NCBI GenBank assembly: GCA_035480955.1
Contig: DATIHF010000025.1
Location: 1 to 34,930 of the forward strand
Length of the DNA: 34,930 nt
Reading direction: 5' to 3'
DNA from: DATIHF01 sp035480955
GTDB lineage: Bacteria > Patescibacteriota > Microgenomatia > Woykebacterales > RBG-16-39-9b
How positions within the stretch are numbered: the stretch's first letter is position 1; every line of letters begins with the position of its first letter. Both the position numbers and the translations under genes were made by a program. This document shows, piece by piece, positions 22,766 to 31,282 of the stretch. The notes below the pieces were generated by a model that saw only the letters and a list, made by a program, of their open reading frames with translations, was not told the DNA's origin and did not search any database.

Positions 22766-24311
22766 TGACGACAAAGGTGGCTAAATTAATTTTACCTGAA
22801 TGATTAAATTGGAAGTAAGCCTGATAAACCCCTTCTTTAAAAGGACCGTAGATTCCAATCGGAATAAATTCAATATCTGGTCCGCCGTTGGCATTGGGCG
22901 GCGGAGGAGTGGTCGATGTTGGATGAACGTGCAAGTAATCATAAGTTTTTGAATTAATCATCACCAAATGTCCAAACGCCCCTAGGTAGGGTTTGATATC
23001 AGTAACTGGCTGGCCACTTTTCGCATCTTTCACCGTAAATTTTAGCTTTTGCTGACCCACTGACATTTTGCTGGCACTTAAGGGAGTGGGAGAGGTCAGA
23101 GTCACTGAGTAGTCGCCAAAAGTTTTAGTTAAGTTTTTGTCTGGAGTAAGGTTGGGCTTGTCATTTGTTTTATCACCCAGAGTCAAACTAGTGGCGATTT
23201 GCTGATCGATCGCTCCGAGCGGTTGGAAGTCAGAGTAAAGGTGGTAGGTGGATTCAACGGGAAGAGTAGTGGTGATGACAAACTCGCCATTTTTCTGTTG
23301 GGGGTGGAGATGGGAGAAGTAGCCAAGCTTCTGGTCAACGATTATCAGATGATATGCTTCTTGGTAAGGTCGCAAGAAAACAGTTACAGGGTTTCCCGTG
23401 GAAGCGTCATAAACCTTGAAATGCATCGTTACAGGCTCTTCTGGAGTTGGATTTTCTGAAGTGGTTAGACTCACGGTGAAGCGTTTGTTACGATCTCCAG
23501 TCAGACCAGGTAAGTTGGGTAAAGGACTGCTTTGTTGCTGGGCGCTCTGTTGAGCAATTTGGACATGTTGAGCATGAGCCCCAAGTGAAGTTGATGAGGT
23601 TTCCCCGCTGGAGGAGCGGAAATAAAATGAAGAGTAAACTAGCAAACCAATTACAAGTAAAGAGCTCAGACCAAAGGTAGGAGCGAAATTAAATTTCTCC
23701 CGCAAAAACTTATCAAAGCGCAGGGATTCCAAGAAAAGCAGTAAAGAAAGCAGTGCAAAAAAGATTTTTGGAATTGTCTGAGACAAATTAGCAAAATGAG
23801 TTCCAAGAAGTAGCGCGTGAAAGGTTATTAAAACTGCGGCTATATAGACTAGACGATGAAGAAGTTTCCAGCGCGTTCCCAGTTTTTTTACCATGATGTC
23901 AAAGGAAGTCGCAGCCATACAGGTCAGGATCACTAGTGCGGTGAAGCTAAAAGTGATCGCTTTGAGATACGAAGCGTCAAGATAGGCAAGACCTTGGAAG
24001 CCACCCAAGAGACCAAAAAAAGCTAGGCTAGCGTGAATCAAAGCGAAGGAAAATGCTGAAAGACCGATGCTTCGTCGGGATCGGATATAAATTGGTTTGT
24101 AAGGAAGCCGGGGAAAAGCAGAATAGAGTGGGCTGGCCAAGACCGCGATATAGAGCAGTGAAATTGCCGTGAGTGCAAAATACTCAGTCAACCTAATAAG
24201 TTGAAGCTGTTGAGACCCAATCGTAAAAGAGACAAAACAATAGAGAAACAGTCCCCAAAGAAAAGCGCTAGCATAGACTATTTTGCGAATGTGGTGAATG
24301 AGAAAAACCAT
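22752..24311 (-). CDS. MsrQ-like haem membrane domain fused to two histidine-rich YtkA-like domains
   Basis: A 519-residue protein. Residues 1-230 form about seven helices. The pattern FALIHASLAFF (His93), AATSFDIMVKKLGTRWKLLHRLVY (His152) and ITFHALLLG (His165) resembles MsrQ/YedZ and related ferric-reductase-like domains that hold b-type haem with these histidines. After a Ser/Gln-rich linker come two outer domains (about 275-380 and 398-519). The first has HLIIVDQKLGYFSHLHP (His321, 334, 336), the second GHLVMINSKTYDYLHVHP (His448, 461, 463), a repeated H...HxH metal-site pattern. I infer electron transfer across the membrane coupled to copper or another metal outside. Minus-strand TATAAT lies 20 nt before the ATG. 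It heads an operon with the two exported proteins above. Confidence 0.85.
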   Translation of the reverse strand: MVFLIHHIRKIVYASAFLWGLFLYCFVSFTIGSQQLQLIRLTEYFALTAISLLYIAVLASPLYSAFPRLPYKPIYIRSRRSIGLSAFSFALIHASLAFFGLLGGFQGLAYLDASYLKAITFSFTALVILTCMAATSFDIMVKKLGTRWKLLHRLVYIAAVLITFHALLLGTHFANLSQTIPKIFFALLSLLLFLESLRFDKFLREKFNFAPTFGLSSLLVIGLLVYSSFYFRSSSGETSSTSLGAHAQHVQIAQQSAQQQSSPLPNLPGLTGDRNKRFTVSLTTSENPTPEEPVTMHFKVYDASTGNPVTVFLRPYQEAYHLIIVDQKLGYFSHLHPQQKNGEFVITTTLPVESTYHLYSDFQPLGAIDQQIATSLTLGDKTNDKPNLTPDKNLTKTFGDYSVTLTSPTPLSASKMSVGQQKLKFTVKDAKSGQPVTDIKPYLGAFGHLVMINSKTYDYLHVHPTSTTPPPPNANGGPDIEFIPIGIYGPFKEGVYQAYFQFNHSGKINLATFVVNVEK

Positions 24312-24357
24312 TGTGATTTTGCTTCGGAAGGATTATACCATGACGCCTCAGGGAAAT

Positions 24358-24386
24358 TTGACAAAAAAAGCTATTTTCTTTAATAT
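24358..24386 (+). promoter_or_regulatory. Predicted promoter of the secreted coiled-coil gene
   Basis: TTGACA (24358-24363), a 17-nt spacer, TAATAT (24381-24386). ATG 24399 is 12 nt beyond the -10 box. Confidence 0.7.
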
Positions 24387-24398
24387 GAGTGCACCAAA

Positions 24399-25022
24399 AT
24401 GAAGAAACTTCTACTGCTTCCCTCACTTTTTTCAATTTTACTTTTTTCCCAAACCGCGGTGGTTTTAGCAGAATCAAATAATACGGGTAGCAGCAGTCGT
24501 GAAGAAAAAGTCCAAGAGCTAAAAGACAAGATTGAAGAAAGGCTAAGAGAAACTAAAGCCAAATTTGCTTCCCAGGCTGCTTTGAGGCAGGAAAAACTTG
24601 AAGCCGTCAAGGAAAAAGTCTGCGAAACGAAAAAAACCAATATTGTTCGCCGCTCCACAAAGTTAGCAGAGAGAGCTGAGAACCAAATTAATAACTTTGA
24701 CCAAAAAGCAACCAAAGTCGAAACCTACTACACTGATAAACTCGTTCCCAAAGGAATCACACTTGATAACTACAATGATTTAGTTGCTGATGTTGCGGCA
24801 AAAAAACAGGCAGCAACTGATGCAGTAGATGCTGCGAAAGCAGCCGCACAGAGTTTTGATTGTTCTGGAAACGATCCCAAGGGACAGCTAAATAACTTCC
24901 ACACTGACATGCAAAATGCGATCAAAGCAATGAAAGAGTTTCGAGTCTCAATTATCAATCTAATAGTTGCTGTCAGAACAGCGAGTGGGAAGACAGCCAG
25001 CAGCTCTGCCACTAATCAATAA
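24399..25022 (+). CDS. Secreted coiled-coil protein of unknown function
   Basis: A 207-residue protein with a clear signal peptide (KKLLLLPSLFSILLFSQTAVVLA, residues 2-24). The mature part is rich in Lys, Glu, Ala and Gln with heptad-like helices (about 35-75, 86-100 and 130-150). Two cysteines (in KEKVCETKK and SFDCSGND) could pair. I recognise no named family; such exported helical proteins are common in CPR genomes. It forms a two-gene unit with the single-pass protein after it. Confidence 0.85.
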   Translation: MKKLLLLPSLFSILLFSQTAVVLAESNNTGSSSREEKVQELKDKIEERLRETKAKFASQAALRQEKLEAVKEKVCETKKTNIVRRSTKLAERAENQINNFDQKATKVETYYTDKLVPKGITLDNYNDLVADVAAKKQAATDAVDAAKAAAQSFDCSGNDPKGQLNNFHTDMQNAIKAMKEFRVSIINLIVAVRTASGKTASSSATNQ

Positions 25023-25024
25023 TT

Positions 25025-25390
25025 ATGGACGAACAAAACCAAACCCAACCAAATATGACTGAAGCTCAACCACAAGTGCCTCAGCCAATCACACAGCCAG
25101 AAATAATTGCCTCACCTGAAGCGCCAGCTGAGCCACCCAAAAAAAGTAAAAGTGGACTCTACATCTTGTTGGTGATTCTAGTGGTGATCGTTGGGCTGGC
25201 AGTAGCCGTCTTTGCCCTAAATATGAGTGGAACAAAAGAAACTGCCACTACTACAACCACGACAGCTAGCACTGAAGGAATAAATTCAGATTCTGATCTT
25301 AGCAAAACTGAGGACGATCTCAACAATGCCGATCTCGACAGCTATGATTCAGATCTAAATCTCAACACTCAGGACGCTTCCAACTTTTAA
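25025..25390 (+). CDS. Single-pass membrane protein with low-complexity flanks
   Basis: A 121-residue protein: a Pro/Gln/Glu-rich cytoplasmic N-terminus (1-44), one helix (LYILLVILVVIVGLAVAVFAL, about 45-65) and an outer tail rich in Thr, then Asp, Ser, Leu and Asn with a roughly repeated SDSDLSKTEDDLN / NADLDSYDSDLN pattern. Such acidic D-S-D-L repeats may bind cations. It has no recognisable family. It starts 2 nt after the preceding stop and ends 4 nt before the convergent carboxypeptidase gene. Confidence 0.8.
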   Translation: MDEQNQTQPNMTEAQPQVPQPITQPEIIASPEAPAEPPKKSKSGLYILLVILVVIVGLAVAVFALNMSGTKETATTTTTTASTEGINSDSDLSKTEDDLNNADLDSYDSDLNLNTQDASNF

Positions 25391-25394
25391 ATTC

Positions 25395-27344
25395 TTAAAT
25401 CGGATAACTAAGCAAACCCTTTAGTGCGGGGAGATTGCGATTGTATTCATTTGCAGTCTGCGAAATAAACTCCACCACGAGAGTTTTGACACCTCTTCTA
25501 GTAGCCCACTCCTCATAAGTCCCGGTTATCACGTAACCCAAGGCGGAGACATCACTTTCCTCTCCATTGCTTTGAACACGCGTATAGCCAGTTTGGGAGG
25601 CGTACCAATCACCGAGAGCTTGGGCAATGCCGTCCCCCAAAATCATGTTGGCATTAGAGTGGTAGCTGATCGAGATCATTGGACCCTCAGAGTAGACCAA
25701 GTCTCGTAGGGCTCGGGACTCTGGTTCGGAAAATGGAGCACTCCCAGCTCCATTTGGGTAAGAACGATTTTGCCAATAAGAGACACTTTGCCAGTCAGGT
25801 AAATCAAAATTTCTGTTTAAATCAACTCCATTCGCGTTAAAACGATTGTTGCTTGCCTTTCCGTCAGGATTAGCAAAGGCTACGATTACAAAAGTCCGGT
25901 CCGAGCCTATTTGTGTTTGGTTGGCCCGCAGATAAGAAATCCAAGAGGTGAGCATGTTGCCAGTATTACCCTCATTGCCATGCATGGTAGCGATTAACAA
26001 AATCTTTTTTGGTCCAACCCCAAAATAAGTTGCGACAATTGCCCTGTTTTTGACTGAATAGCCGATTGTTTTTGAGCGCTCGCTCGTTGTGGTGAAACTG
26101 GAAGAAAAAGCTTGGCTACTGTCTGACCCGCCAATACTTTTAACACCCTTAGCAATAGTTGTTGTGTAGGTTACCAACATCCCCAGACTAGCGGGTTTAA
26201 AAATCATTGTATTAGCACTCCAACTGAAAGAGCCTCCAACTGCCGGAGAAAGCGAGAAAGCAGCTTGCGCGCTGTTGTGATCAACACTTTGGTCAAAGGA
26301 CACCGAAACACTACTAGCAGAGCTCACTGAGTTTCCTGAAGGCGAGAAACTGGTAACTTTGACCGCTCCTGCCGTTGTGAAAGTTACTACTTCATCCGAA
26401 GCAAGCTGAGAACCATCAGTTCCTTCGAGGTTGTCGGCGAAAGTAACTTTGTAAGTCGTATTTGTCTGGAGAGTTGAGGAAGGAGTCAGTTCGAGGGTTT
26501 TCTCATCTTTCCAAGTTGGAGTATAAGCAAAACTAGGTTCTACCTTCAGCGCTTTCGCTAGTGTTTCCTGGACTACTGCTTTGTTAAACACAAAGGCAGG
26601 CACTGTTTGTTTTGGAACAAGAGTTTGGTTGTTAGCTGGGCTGGAAGAGACAATTACCAAGGGGTCAATGATAGCAATTGAACCTGCGTAAATTTGGTTG
26701 GGGGAGATTAATTTTGTATTTAAAATAAGAGCAATTTTATAATTCGCCCCTTGCTGAAGCTTTCCCTTAGGTTTGATCGTTAAAGTTTTCCCCTCGAGCT
26801 TTTCCTCAAAGGCAAACTTTGGCTCTGAGCTAAAAACAAGAGAATTTTCGGCCAGAGAGTGATCAATTTGAAATTGCAAAGCGGTGTCAACCGCAACCCT
26901 ACCGCTACTGGGAATCTTTGTTATCAAACTAGCCTTAGGCAGGCTCTCAGTTGTAATTTCGATATGTCGCTCACCTGCAATCCCAAACCAATTCTTCGTT
27001 TTCACCGTGAATTTGTAAGTAGCGTCTGGGTAGAGGAGATCGCCTGGCGTGATCTGGAGCACATGTTTAAAAGGGTAGAGTCCTGTCTCGACTCGAGCAC
27101 TCAAAGGGGTATCGTAGTTAGAGACTACCTCAAGTGAGTTTTTATCAAGAGAGCCCCAGATGGTCACCTCAATTGGCTGGTCAATTGATTGCACTTCCTC
27201 TTTTTGAGCAGAAACTTTAGCTGGGAAAAGACTGTAGAAACCAAAGACAAAGGCAACAGTGGCGGCTGTAATAAAGAAATAGTGCGGCAAAAATCTTTTG
27301 TGGTAATGATAGTGTTTTTTAACTCTGTGATGTAGATTTTTCAT
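25395..27344 (-). CDS. Surface M14-family carboxypeptidase with N-terminal Ig-like domains
   Basis: A 649-residue exported protein. A His/Lys-rich start is followed by a membrane segment (about 22-40), which may anchor it or be cleaved near SAQ. Residues about 50-420 contain four Ig-like domains of the SbsA/Big_5 type (each closing with Y-x-V-x-F/T-x-x-P-x-x-T-like strands, such as TTYKVTFADNLEG). The C-terminal M14 zinc peptidase follows: HGNE (His455, Glu458), NANGVDLNRNFD (Arg511 region), SYHSNAN (His562) and VEF (catalytic Glu625). This architecture matches extracellular cell-wall or peptide-trimming carboxypeptidases. It is divergent from the GH130 operon with overlapping promoters. Confidence 0.9.
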   Translation of the reverse strand: MKNLHHRVKKHYHYHKRFLPHYFFITAATVAFVFGFYSLFPAKVSAQKEEVQSIDQPIEVTIWGSLDKNSLEVVSNYDTPLSARVETGLYPFKHVLQITPGDLLYPDATYKFTVKTKNWFGIAGERHIEITTESLPKASLITKIPSSGRVAVDTALQFQIDHSLAENSLVFSSEPKFAFEEKLEGKTLTIKPKGKLQQGANYKIALILNTKLISPNQIYAGSIAIIDPLVIVSSSPANNQTLVPKQTVPAFVFNKAVVQETLAKALKVEPSFAYTPTWKDEKTLELTPSSTLQTNTTYKVTFADNLEGTDGSQLASDEVVTFTTAGAVKVTSFSPSGNSVSSASSVSVSFDQSVDHNSAQAAFSLSPAVGGSFSWSANTMIFKPASLGMLVTYTTTIAKGVKSIGGSDSSQAFSSSFTTTSERSKTIGYSVKNRAIVATYFGVGPKKILLIATMHGNEGNTGNMLTSWISYLRANQTQIGSDRTFVIVAFANPDGKASNNRFNANGVDLNRNFDLPDWQSVSYWQNRSYPNGAGSAPFSEPESRALRDLVYSEGPMISISYHSNANMILGDGIAQALGDWYASQTGYTRVQSNGEESDVSALGYVITGTYEEWATRRGVKTLVVEFISQTANEYNRNLPALKGLLSYPI

Positions 27345-27358
27345 AGAGCAGCACCACT

Positions 27359-27408
27359 ATTGTAGGCCGTGAGTGACAGCTTATTCAAGCAAAGTTTCCT
27401 GCTATACT
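27359..27408. promoter_or_regulatory. Overlapping divergent promoters for the M14 peptidase and the GH130 operon
   Basis: Plus strand: TATACT (27403-27408) with TTATTC (27381-27386) upstream at 16 nt; ATG 27418 follows after 9 nt. Minus strand: TTGAAT (27383-27388), an 18-nt spacer and TACAAT (27359-27364); ATG 27344 follows after 14 nt. The -35 boxes overlap, so initiation in one direction may affect the other. Confidence 0.55.
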
Positions 27409-27417
27409 AATAGCAAA

Positions 27418-28338
27418 ATGAAACTAGAGCGTCTCTCTGCCGAACCAATTCTTGCTCCCACAAAAAACTGGTGGGAAAATCAAGCAGTTTTCAACCCAGG
27501 GGCTACTTTATTTGAGGACAAGATTATCTTGCTTTACCGAGCAGTCGGTGGGGATCATATTTCCCGTTTTGGTCTTGCTGAGAGTAGTGATGGAATAAAC
27601 TTCACCCGTCGAAAAGAGCCAATTTTTGAAGCGGATTTAAAAAATACTGAGGAGAGATTGGGAATTGAGGACCCGCGAATTACTAAGCTGGGAGAAGAGT
27701 ATTTGATTACTTACACTGGTACATCTGTTTACCCAGCTGAAGAAATGAAAGAGTTAACTTGGCAGAGAAAAGCTCCGTGGAAAATTCGAACCTTTTTGAC
27801 TAGAACTAAAAATTTTCAAAATTTTTCTCACGAAGAGCTAATACTTGATTTTGATACAAAAGACACTGCGCTTTTTCCAGAACAAATTGCCGGTAGGTAC
27901 GTTCTGCTACATCGGGTTTTCCCGGATATGAACATCATTTACTCAGAAGATTTGTCTCATTGGTCAGGAAGCAAAAAAATCCTAAATACTCGAGAAGGTT
28001 ATTGGGACAGCACCAGAGTTGGGGGAGGGTCACCACCATTCAAAACGAGCTTAGGTTGGCTTCATTTTTACCACGGTGTTGATGACATGGATAGATACCA
28101 GCTTGGTGTTATGATTCATGACCTAGAAAATCCAGAAAAGATCCTTTACCGAGCCGATGAGCCGATCTTCTCTCCAGAAACCTCCTGGGAAAAAGAGGGC
28201 AATTTCCCTAACGTTGTTTTCTCTTGTGGGGCAATCGAAAAAGATGGACAATATATTGTTTATTATGGAGCCGCGGACAAGGTAATTGGGGCTGCTGCAA
28301 TTAGTAAAGAGAAATTACTCAGCAGTATAGATTTATGA
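27418..28338 (+). CDS. GH130-family beta-mannoside phosphorylase/hydrolase-like protein
   Basis: A 306-residue five-bladed beta-propeller enzyme of glycoside hydrolase family 130, which phosphorolyses or hydrolyses beta-mannosides. Typical strands are FNPGATLFEDKIILLYRAVG, SRFGLAESSDG, GIEDPRITKLGEEYLITYTG, STRVGGGSPP and a closing YYGAADKVIGAAA. The acid in the GIEDPRI segment is the expected general-acid region of the family. No signal peptide is present, so it is cytoplasmic. ATG 27418 is preferred because the -10 box lies 9 nt upstream; an earlier start at 27373 would fall before the promoter. It opens an operon with FemAB and two envelope proteins, pointing to cell-surface glycans. Confidence 0.92.
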   Translation: MKLERLSAEPILAPTKNWWENQAVFNPGATLFEDKIILLYRAVGGDHISRFGLAESSDGINFTRRKEPIFEADLKNTEERLGIEDPRITKLGEEYLITYTGTSVYPAEEMKELTWQRKAPWKIRTFLTRTKNFQNFSHEELILDFDTKDTALFPEQIAGRYVLLHRVFPDMNIIYSEDLSHWSGSKKILNTREGYWDSTRVGGGSPPFKTSLGWLHFYHGVDDMDRYQLGVMIHDLENPEKILYRADEPIFSPETSWEKEGNFPNVVFSCGAIEKDGQYIVYYGAADKVIGAAAISKEKLLSSIDL

Positions 28339-29357
28339 TGAGCTGGCAAGAAATCACGGATAAAGATTTCTGGAACAATTTTTTAACCCAAAGTCAAAAC
28401 CCGACCTTTTTGCAGAGTTGGGAATTTGGTGATTTTTACCTTTCAATAAATAAGAAAATTTGGCGACTAGGAGAGTCTGAGGGAAAAAAACTGCAAAGTA
28501 TTTGTTTGTTAGTGAAGCAAGAAACAAAACTCGGTAGTTTTCTTTACTCTCCCGGGGGGCCAATTGTTACCAAAGAATCTCTTCAAACTTTGATCGAGAA
28601 AGCAAAAGAAATAGCCACAGAAGAGCAGGTGAGTTTTGTCCGTTTTGACCCAAGAATAGTCGCCAACGAAGTTGAGGAAGAGTTTAAAAAACTTGGGTTA
28701 GTGGAGGCAAGTGGTTTCACACAGCCGCAAACTAGTCTTTTGCTTGATCTCACCAAGACCGAAGAAGAGTTGCGTCACGGTCTTTCCGAATCCACCCGTT
28801 ACAATGTTGGTTGGGTCACTCGTCAGGGGTTGCGAGTCGAAGTCAGCCAAAAAGATGAAGAAATAGAGATTTTTCTAAGATTGCTTGAAGAAACTTCTGC
28901 ACGACAAAATTTTTCTCTAACCGGGGAAAAAGACTATTACAAAAAGCAATTTCTAACGCTAAAAAAAGAGGGTTTAACTAAACTTTACCTTACTTATGAA
29001 CCTGAAAAAGACGGTAAGGAGGTTTTAGCAGCCGCGATCGTTGTTACTTTTGGAAAAATGACAACTTATCTGCATGCCGCGAGCTCATCCAAAAGCCCAA
29101 AATTACGCGCGCCTTACCTACAGCAATGGCAGATCATCATGGACGCGAAAAATTCTGGTTCAGAAGTTTATGATTTTTGGGGAATTGCTAAGAGCGACTC
29201 AAAGAGTGATCCCTGGGCAGGAGTAACTTCTTTCAAGAAAAGTTTTGGGGGAGAGATGGTAACTTACGAAAAACCCTTTGACCTAGCGCTTTCCAATAAG
29301 TATCATCTAGACAAAATTATTGAAAGAGCAAGATTATTCAAGCGAAAATTTAGATGA
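28335..29357 (+). CDS. FemAB-family aminoacyltransferase
   Basis: A 340-residue protein with the double GNAT-like fold of the FemABX family, which adds amino acids from aminoacyl-tRNA to the peptidoglycan stem peptide, or related acyl groups to surface polymers. Recognisable parts are TFLQSWEFGDF, FVRFDPR, TSLLLDLTKTEEEL, the HGLSESTRYNVG basic-aromatic motif (usual R-x-x-x-R-x-A), and YDFWGIAK near the C-terminus. The start is 28335 or the next ATG at 28338, overlapping the GH130 stop by 4 nt (ATGATG). With a VanY-type peptidase two genes later, peptidoglycan remodelling is plausible. Confidence 0.9.
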   Translation: MMSWQEITDKDFWNNFLTQSQNPTFLQSWEFGDFYLSINKKIWRLGESEGKKLQSICLLVKQETKLGSFLYSPGGPIVTKESLQTLIEKAKEIATEEQVSFVRFDPRIVANEVEEEFKKLGLVEASGFTQPQTSLLLDLTKTEEELRHGLSESTRYNVGWVTRQGLRVEVSQKDEEIEIFLRLLEETSARQNFSLTGEKDYYKKQFLTLKKEGLTKLYLTYEPEKDGKEVLAAAIVVTFGKMTTYLHAASSSKSPKLRAPYLQQWQIIMDAKNSGSEVYDFWGIAKSDSKSDPWAGVTSFKKSFGGEMVTYEKPFDLALSNKYHLDKIIERARLFKRKFR

Positions 29358-31282
29358 AGAATAAAGCGCTACTAATTTGGTTGATTCTCTTAGAAATTCC
29401 CTTTTTATTTTTTTCCTACCTCTATCTCACCACCGCTAGCTTAGCAGTTTATGACGCTTCTTCCCATGCTAGTGCAGTTTGGTATTTGAAAAACTATCTT
29501 TGGCCACTTCCTTTTGGCTGGAACAGCTTCAATTTGCTTGGCTACGTCCAAGGACTTTCTTACCCACCACTTTTTCATTATCTCGCCGCGACTTTGGCGT
29601 TTTTTGTCGGTGTTGACTGGGCTACCAAAAGCTTGATAGTCATCTCACTCCTAGCCCTACCATTATCGATTTATCTCTTTACTAAAGTCTTTTTCCGAAC
29701 TCTGAGGGCACAGATTTTTACAACCAGCCTGCTGCTTTTGCTAATCTTTGTTTTACCAGGCTATTTCGGGGCAGATTTGAAAGGATTAGTACAAATTGGA
29801 CTATTGCCGAGTTTCTTTTCTTTACCCCTAGTTTTTCTGTACTTTTGGTCACTCTTTAAACCGAGGCAAAACCTAGTCCTTTCTAGTGTCCTACTCGCAA
29901 GTGTCCTCCTCACTCATTTTGTGGCGGGAATTTTCTGCTGTCTAGTTTTGCTTTGCTTCGCCCTTTCTAAAGCTATTTTCAAACAATTCTCAAAAGAAAG
30001 CTTGTCTCATCTAGCCCTAGCCCTGCTACTTTCAAGCTTTTTCCTAGTGCCCTTTTTCATTAACAATTCTCTTCTGTCTCAGTCAGTCCATCCCGCCGCA
30101 CTTTTCTGGCCCAATCTAGCAACTTTAATAATATCGTTGGTCTCCATTTTCTTTTTTTACCAACGTAAAAAGACCAATCTCCTGGCCCTTTCCCTGCTTT
30201 GCTTGCTGATTTCTCTTGCGCTTCTGGCAGAGGTTGTTGTCAACCATTTTCTCCAAACAAGCTTCATCTATCTCAAAATTTACAGCCTCCATCTCTACCG
30301 TTACCAGATTTACTTATATATCACTACTGCTTTTCTGCTTATTTATTTTCCCGCTGATTTTCTCTTTAGAATTTTGAAAAAACCAAGGATCAAACCAGAA
30401 ATTATGGTTCTTTTACCACTACTAGTTTTGTTGGGAATTAGTTTTTTCCGTAATCCTTTTTTAGTCATGCAAGAGAGGACTGAAATTATCAATAAAAGTA
30501 CACAAGGCAGATTCATTGAAACCTTCAACCGCGAAGATTCCTTTCCCTTTGTTTACACCACCCAAAACCAGTTGGTAGAGAAAGATGCCAAAACCTGGGC
30601 CTACGGTCTTTTCACCGACGCTACCCCAAACGGACCTTATTTAAGCTCCCTAATTTTTAGTTTCGACCCCTCTGCAGAATCAATAAAAGGACCGTTTATT
30701 GAAAGGAAAAAAATTGACCAACAACGAGTGTATTCAGCGCTGAATCTATTTGCGATAAACAACCTGCTTTTTCTCAAGCCGCCAGGAGCGGTCACTTCCG
30801 GAAAGATCTCAACTCTACTTCTTTCCAGTGACAAAAGTCCGATCGTAGAAACCCCGCAACTAAAATTAATTAATATTAGGAAAAATTGGAACAGCGAAGT
30901 AGAGAAGTGGTGGCTCGAAAAGGGAAAATTAGAAAATCTTCTGGTGTATGATCCAAAAGAAACTTTCCAGCCAACAAAAGCTCAAGGACAAATCGAGGAC
31001 CTTACTCACAACAAGGACTGGACAAAGTTTTCCTTTGACGTAAAGGCGAGTGAAAAAGTGCCCGTTTTAGTAAAATTTGCTAAATTCCCCGGTTGGGTTG
31101 CTAAGGAAAATGGGAAACAAATTGAAATTTACCAAGCAAGCCCAGACCTGATGTTAGTGACTGCTTCTGGTAAAATCGAGTTTGAATTCCACACTCTGTG
31201 GTACCAGACTCTAACACTAGTTATTTCTTTAACTACAGTGTTGCTTTTAATCTATGTTCAAATCCGTAAAAAGTTTTTTTAA
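29354..31282 (+). CDS. Large membrane protein, GT-C-like topology
   Basis: A 642-residue protein with about 12-13 helices (residues 1-380), an outer domain (about 380-620) and one final helix. The first outer loop holds YDASSHASAVW, where an acidic residue lies at the position of the catalytic acid in GT-C lipid-linked sugar transferases, so transfer of sugars from polyprenol carriers is plausible. The final soluble domain ends with a beta-sandwich (TKFSFDVKASEKVPVLVKFAKFPGW), as in the membrane proteins sometimes called 6-pyruvoyl-tetrahydropterin-synthase-related; no pterin activity is implied. It overlaps its neighbours by 4 nt and 29 nt, indicating one operon. Confidence 0.82.
   Translation: MKNKALLIWLILLEIPFLFFSYLYLTTASLAVYDASSHASAVWYLKNYLWPLPFGWNSFNLLGYVQGLSYPPLFHYLAATLAFFVGVDWATKSLIVISLLALPLSIYLFTKVFFRTLRAQIFTTSLLLLLIFVLPGYFGADLKGLVQIGLLPSFFSLPLVFLYFWSLFKPRQNLVLSSVLLASVLLTHFVAGIFCCLVLLCFALSKAIFKQFSKESLSHLALALLLSSFFLVPFFINNSLLSQSVHPAALFWPNLATLIISLVSIFFFYQRKKTNLLALSLLCLLISLALLAEVVVNHFLQTSFIYLKIYSLHLYRYQIYLYITTAFLLIYFPADFLFRILKKPRIKPEIMVLLPLLVLLGISFFRNPFLVMQERTEIINKSTQGRFIETFNREDSFPFVYTTQNQLVEKDAKTWAYGLFTDATPNGPYLSSLIFSFDPSAESIKGPFIERKKIDQQRVYSALNLFAINNLLFLKPPGAVTSGKISTLLLSSDKSPIVETPQLKLINIRKNWNSEVEKWWLEKGKLENLLVYDPKETFQPTKAQGQIEDLTHNKDWTKFSFDVKASEKVPVLVKFAKFPGWVAKENGKQIEIYQASPDLMLVTASGKIEFEFHTLWYQTLTLVISLTTVLLLIYVQIRKKFF

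Noticed and set aside
27373..27417. Upstream start for the GH130 gene
   Set aside because: It lies before the TATACT box; the 15 extra residues are not family-like.
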